DNA of 6,074 nucleotides. Origin: Solirubrobacteraceae bacterium (GTDB lineage Bacteria; Actinomycetota; Thermoleophilia; Solirubrobacterales; Solirubrobacteraceae). The stretch's first letter is position 1. Every line of letters starts with the position of its first letter. A program made the translations under genes and the position numbers. This document shows, piece after piece, positions 4,588 through 6,074 of the stretch. The stretch is taken from NCBI GenBank assembly GCA_025928415.1, contig JAICJK010000171.1, positions 1-6,074 of the forward strand. Reading direction: 5' to 3'. The notes beneath the pieces were generated by a model that saw only the letters and a list, made by a program, of their open reading frames with translations, made no database searches and had not been told where the DNA came from.

Positions 4588-5169
4588 ATGCCGAGCGCCG
4601 TGCTGGTCATCGACATGCTGAACACCTACGAGCACGAGGACGCCGAGCAGCTCATGGCGTCCGTCCGCCGGGCGCTGCCCGGCATCCGGCGCCTGGCCGA
4701 GCGGGCCCGGGAGAACGGCGTGACGATGGTCTACGTCAACGACAACCACGGCGACTGGAGCTCGGGGCGCAGCGAGCTCACCGAGCAGGCGCTGCGCGGC
4801 CCGGACCCGGCTCTCGTGGAGCCGATCGCGCCGCCCGAGGGCTCGGTGCTGCTGACCAAGGCGCGCCACTCCGCCTTCTACGAGACGCAGCTCGAGTACC
4901 TGCTGCGCGAGCAGGGCGTCGACCGCGTCGTGCTGTCCGGCCAGGTCACCGAGCAGTGCATCCTCTACACCGCGCTGGACGCCTACGTGCGCGGCTTCGA
5001 CGTGGTCGTCCCGCGTGACGCGGTCGCCGGCATCCGCGAGGACCTCGCGCGCGCGGCGCTGGAGATGATGGAGCTCAACATGCACGCCGAGCTGTCCACG
5101 GCGGCCGCGGTCGACCTCGGCGCCGCGCTGTCGACCGAGGCCTACCAGCCGCCCCGCAGCACGAGGTAG
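4588..5169 (+). CDS. Isochorismatase-family cysteine hydrolase
   Basis: The 193-aa protein has the catalytic triad of the isochorismatase/nicotinamidase superfamily. Asp9 is in AVLVIDMLNTY, Lys91 in LLTKARHSAFYET and Cys124 in VLSGQVTEQCILYTALDAYVRGFDV, where Val120-Thr121 corresponds to the usual cis-peptide. These enzymes hydrolyse amide, imide or vinyl-ether bonds through a thioester intermediate. The substrate cannot be named: the sequence lacks a clear nicotinamidase metal motif (DxHxxxH), since YVNDNHGDW at 49-57 has only Asp52 and His54. The ATG at 4588 is chosen over an in-frame GTG at 4552, which lies inside the preceding hairpin and would prepend a Pro/Gly/Arg-rich stretch. Its last 28 bp overlap the end of the oppositely oriented permease gene. 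Confidence 0.9.
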   Translation: MPSAVLVIDMLNTYEHEDAEQLMASVRRALPGIRRLAERARENGVTMVYVNDNHGDWSSGRSELTEQALRGPDPALVEPIAPPEGSVLLTKARHSAFYETQLEYLLREQGVDRVVLSGQVTEQCILYTALDAYVRGFDVVVPRDAVAGIREDLARAALEMMELNMHAELSTAAAVDLGAALSTEAYQPPRSTR

Positions 5170-5921
5170 GGCCCGAGGGCGACGAGCGCCGCCGCCAGGC
5201 CGTAGCGCAGCCGGTGGGTGGGCAGCGCGTGCGCGACGCGCCATCCGATCGCCACGCCGGCCAACTCCGGTACGCCGACCAGCAGCGCGAGCGGCCACGA
5301 GATCGCGTCCTGCGCGACGTACGCGATCGTCCCCACCGCGGCGATCACGATCGACTGCGCCTGCGCGGCGCCCAGCGCGGGCAGCATCGGGACGCCCGCG
5401 AGGACCAGCAGCGGGACGCTGAGCAGCGGTCCGCCGACGCCGAACAGCCCGCCGGCCAGCGCGACGCCGGCCCCGATCCCGGCGACGGCGGCGCCCCCGG
5501 GCCCTGGAGCGGCGGCGGCCGGCGCGTCGCCGCGGCGCTCGCGGAGCAGGACGAGCACCCCGATCGCCGCGACGCAGAGGCCGAGCAGCGCGCCGAACGC
5601 ATCGGCCGACACCTGGGCGTTGACCAGGACGCCGGCCGGCGTGCCGACGATCGCGGCGGAGAGGAGCACGAGCGCCATCCGGCGTGTGGACGCCTCGCGC
5701 AGCTGGCCGGAGCGCACGTAGGCGGCGGTGCCCGCGGCGCCGGTCGCAACGTGCGTGACGATGGCCGTCCCCGCCACCTCGGCCGGCGACAGGCCGGTGA
5801 GCGCGAACAGCCCGATCGTCACGAGCACGCCGCCCGGCCCGACCGCGGTGATCCCGATGCCGGCGAGCAGCCCGCACACCGCGAGCGCCGCGAGCGTGGC
5901 GTCGCTCAGCTCAGGGAACAT
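5142..5921 (-). CDS. TauE/SafE family membrane permease (probable anion or sulfite exporter)
   Basis: The 259-aa integral membrane protein has about eight hydrophobic segments, near residues 8-27, 30-48, 50-68, 82-102, 107-127, 143-164, 166-200 and 208-230, with a short one at 240-255. The family's two-fold internal repeat is visible: GITAVGPGGVLVTIGLFALTGL (23-44) matches GLFGVGGPLLSVPLLVLAGV (158-177). The central loop LRERRGDAPAAAAPGPGG (126-143) is charged, then Ala/Pro-rich, and separates the halves. Known members export sulfite, sulfoacetate or other organic anions; the substrate here is not determinable. The ATG at 5921 is supported by a GAGGA about 10 nt upstream (5936-5932). The 3' end overlaps the cysteine hydrolase gene tail to tail. 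Confidence 0.9.
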   Translation of the reverse strand: MFPELSDATLAALAVCGLLAGIGITAVGPGGVLVTIGLFALTGLSPAEVAGTAIVTHVATGAAGTAAYVRSGQLREASTRRMALVLLSAAIVGTPAGVLVNAQVSADAFGALLGLCVAAIGVLVLLRERRGDAPAAAAPGPGGAAVAGIGAGVALAGGLFGVGGPLLSVPLLVLAGVPMLPALGAAQAQSIVIAAVGTIAYVAQDAISWPLALLVGVPELAGVAIGWRVAHALPTHRLRYGLAAALVALGPYLVLRGGW

Positions 5922-5931
5922 GGACGGCGCA

Positions 5932-5936
5932 TCCTC
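5932..5936 (-). promoter_or_regulatory. Shine-Dalgarno GAGGA of the TauE/SafE gene
   Basis: On the minus strand GAGGA (5936-5932) lies 10 nt before the ATG at 5921. The spacing is slightly long but usable, and it supports this ATG as the start. Confidence 0.5.
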
Positions 5937-5942
5937 GCGGAT

Positions 5943-5963
5943 GGGCGCCGCCGCGGGGCGCCC
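5943..5963. promoter_or_regulatory. Inverted repeat GGGCGCC-N7-GGCGCCC in a divergent region
   Basis: The arms GGGCGCC (5943-5949) and GGCGCCC (5957-5963) are perfect reverse complements around a 7-nt centre. The repeat lies 21 bp before the permease start on the minus strand and 28 bp before a possible GTG start at 5992 on the plus strand. It may be a regulator binding site or a leader hairpin in the permease mRNA. Confidence 0.35.
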
Positions 5964-5991
5964 GGCCGCGCCGCGTGGCAGGGTGTCGGGC

Positions 5992-6042
5992 GTGGCCGAT
6001 GCCCGCCCCGCCCTCCCCGCGGCCCGCGCCGCGGAGCGCTGA
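5992..6042 (+). CDS. Possible 16-codon leader ORF before the last gene
   Basis: GTG at 5992 opens a short frame encoding MADARPALPAARAAER and stopping at TGA 6040-6042, one base before the next ATG (TGAGATG). A -10-like CAGGGT (5979-5984) ends 7 nt before the GTG, the leaderless spacing seen elsewhere in the window. The same frame is open back to an ATG at 5941 (33 aa), which has no Shine-Dalgarno. It could be a translationally coupled leader peptide. It could also be non-coding leader sequence, since open frames are common in DNA this GC-rich. Confidence 0.25.
   Translation: MADARPALPAARAAER
6033..6036 (+). promoter_or_regulatory. Shine-Dalgarno GGAG for the partial gene at 6044
   Basis: GGAG is 7 nt before the ATG at 6044, an ideal spacing, and supports that codon as the start of the last gene. 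Confidence 0.6.
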
Positions 6043-6043
6043 G

Positions 6044-6074
6044 ATGGCCGACCCCCGCGCGGCCGACGCGCTGC
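6044..6074 (+). CDS. N-terminal fragment of a gene that leaves the window
   Basis: ATG at 6044 opens a frame that runs off the window after MADPRAADAL. A GGAG with 7-nt spacing supports the start. Ten residues are too few to assign a family. The N-terminus resembles that encoded from GTG 5992 (MADAR versus MADPR) in another frame, so the start deserves checking. Confidence 0.5.
   Translation, partial: MADPRAADAL

Noticed and set aside
3886..5877. A 663-codon open frame on the minus strand
   Set aside because: It runs antisense to the GST-like and cysteine hydrolase genes and through the permease gene in another frame. Its translation is Arg/Ala/Gly-rich with no domain motif, as expected for a shadow frame in very GC-rich DNA.
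1..6074. One coordinated pathway or defence system across the window
   Set aside because: The genes alternate strand and have separate promoters and terminators. They belong to unrelated families, and no nuclease, toxin, transposase or phage component is seen.

Overview
The window is very GC-rich. Its coding strands are dominated by G/C third positions and by GCC, GCG, CTG and GTC codons, with several GTG starts. Several proteins resemble families I associate with high-GC Actinomycetota, especially the Thermoleophilia (Solirubrobacterales): a degenerate universal-stress-like protein, a short W..DHGA..W..V protein, a DUF488 protein and an MOSC protein. That placement is inference from composition and family resemblance; no rRNA or marker gene is present. 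I see no tRNA, rRNA, CRISPR array, insertion sequence or phage gene.

Layout from left to right. A fragment of a plus-strand gene ends in a hydrophobic helix (2-139). A minus-strand aldo/keto reductase (1012-167) follows and is divergent from a plus-strand 150-aa UspA-like protein (1154-1606). That gene converges on a minus-strand MOSC protein (2363-1635) across a perfect GGCGCGCC hairpin. The MOSC gene is divergent, across only 67 bp, from an unrecognised 145-aa plus-strand protein (2431-2868). The stop codon of that protein overlaps the stop of a 68-aa minus-strand protein (3071-2865) in one CTAG. Next come an unrecognised 75-aa protein (3352-3125) and a DUF488 protein (3805-3365), a probable minus-strand two-gene operon. 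A plus-strand glutathione-transferase-fold protein (3889-4539) diverges from it. A GC hairpin separates it from an isochorismatase-family cysteine hydrolase (4588-5169). The hydrolase overlaps tail to tail with a minus-strand TauE/SafE permease (5921-5142). The window ends with a short plus-strand ORF and the first ten codons of another gene (6044 onward).

The genes look like accessory metabolism and detoxification housekeeping: carbonyl reduction, a molybdenum-cofactor-type MOSC fold, a GST fold, cysteine hydrolysis and anion or sulfur export. They do not form one pathway. Almost every gene is its own transcription unit, with strand alternating, and the only likely operon is DUF488 plus the 75-aa protein. 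The most distinctive pattern is in the control regions. Several genes have a TANNNT-like -10 hexamer ending 6-7 nt before a GTG or ATG start, which predicts leaderless mRNAs. Several intergenic regions hold GC hairpins, three of them sharing GGCGGGC/GCCCGCC arms. I found no convincing large undescribed system; the novelty is in small unrecognised proteins and the compact promoter architecture.
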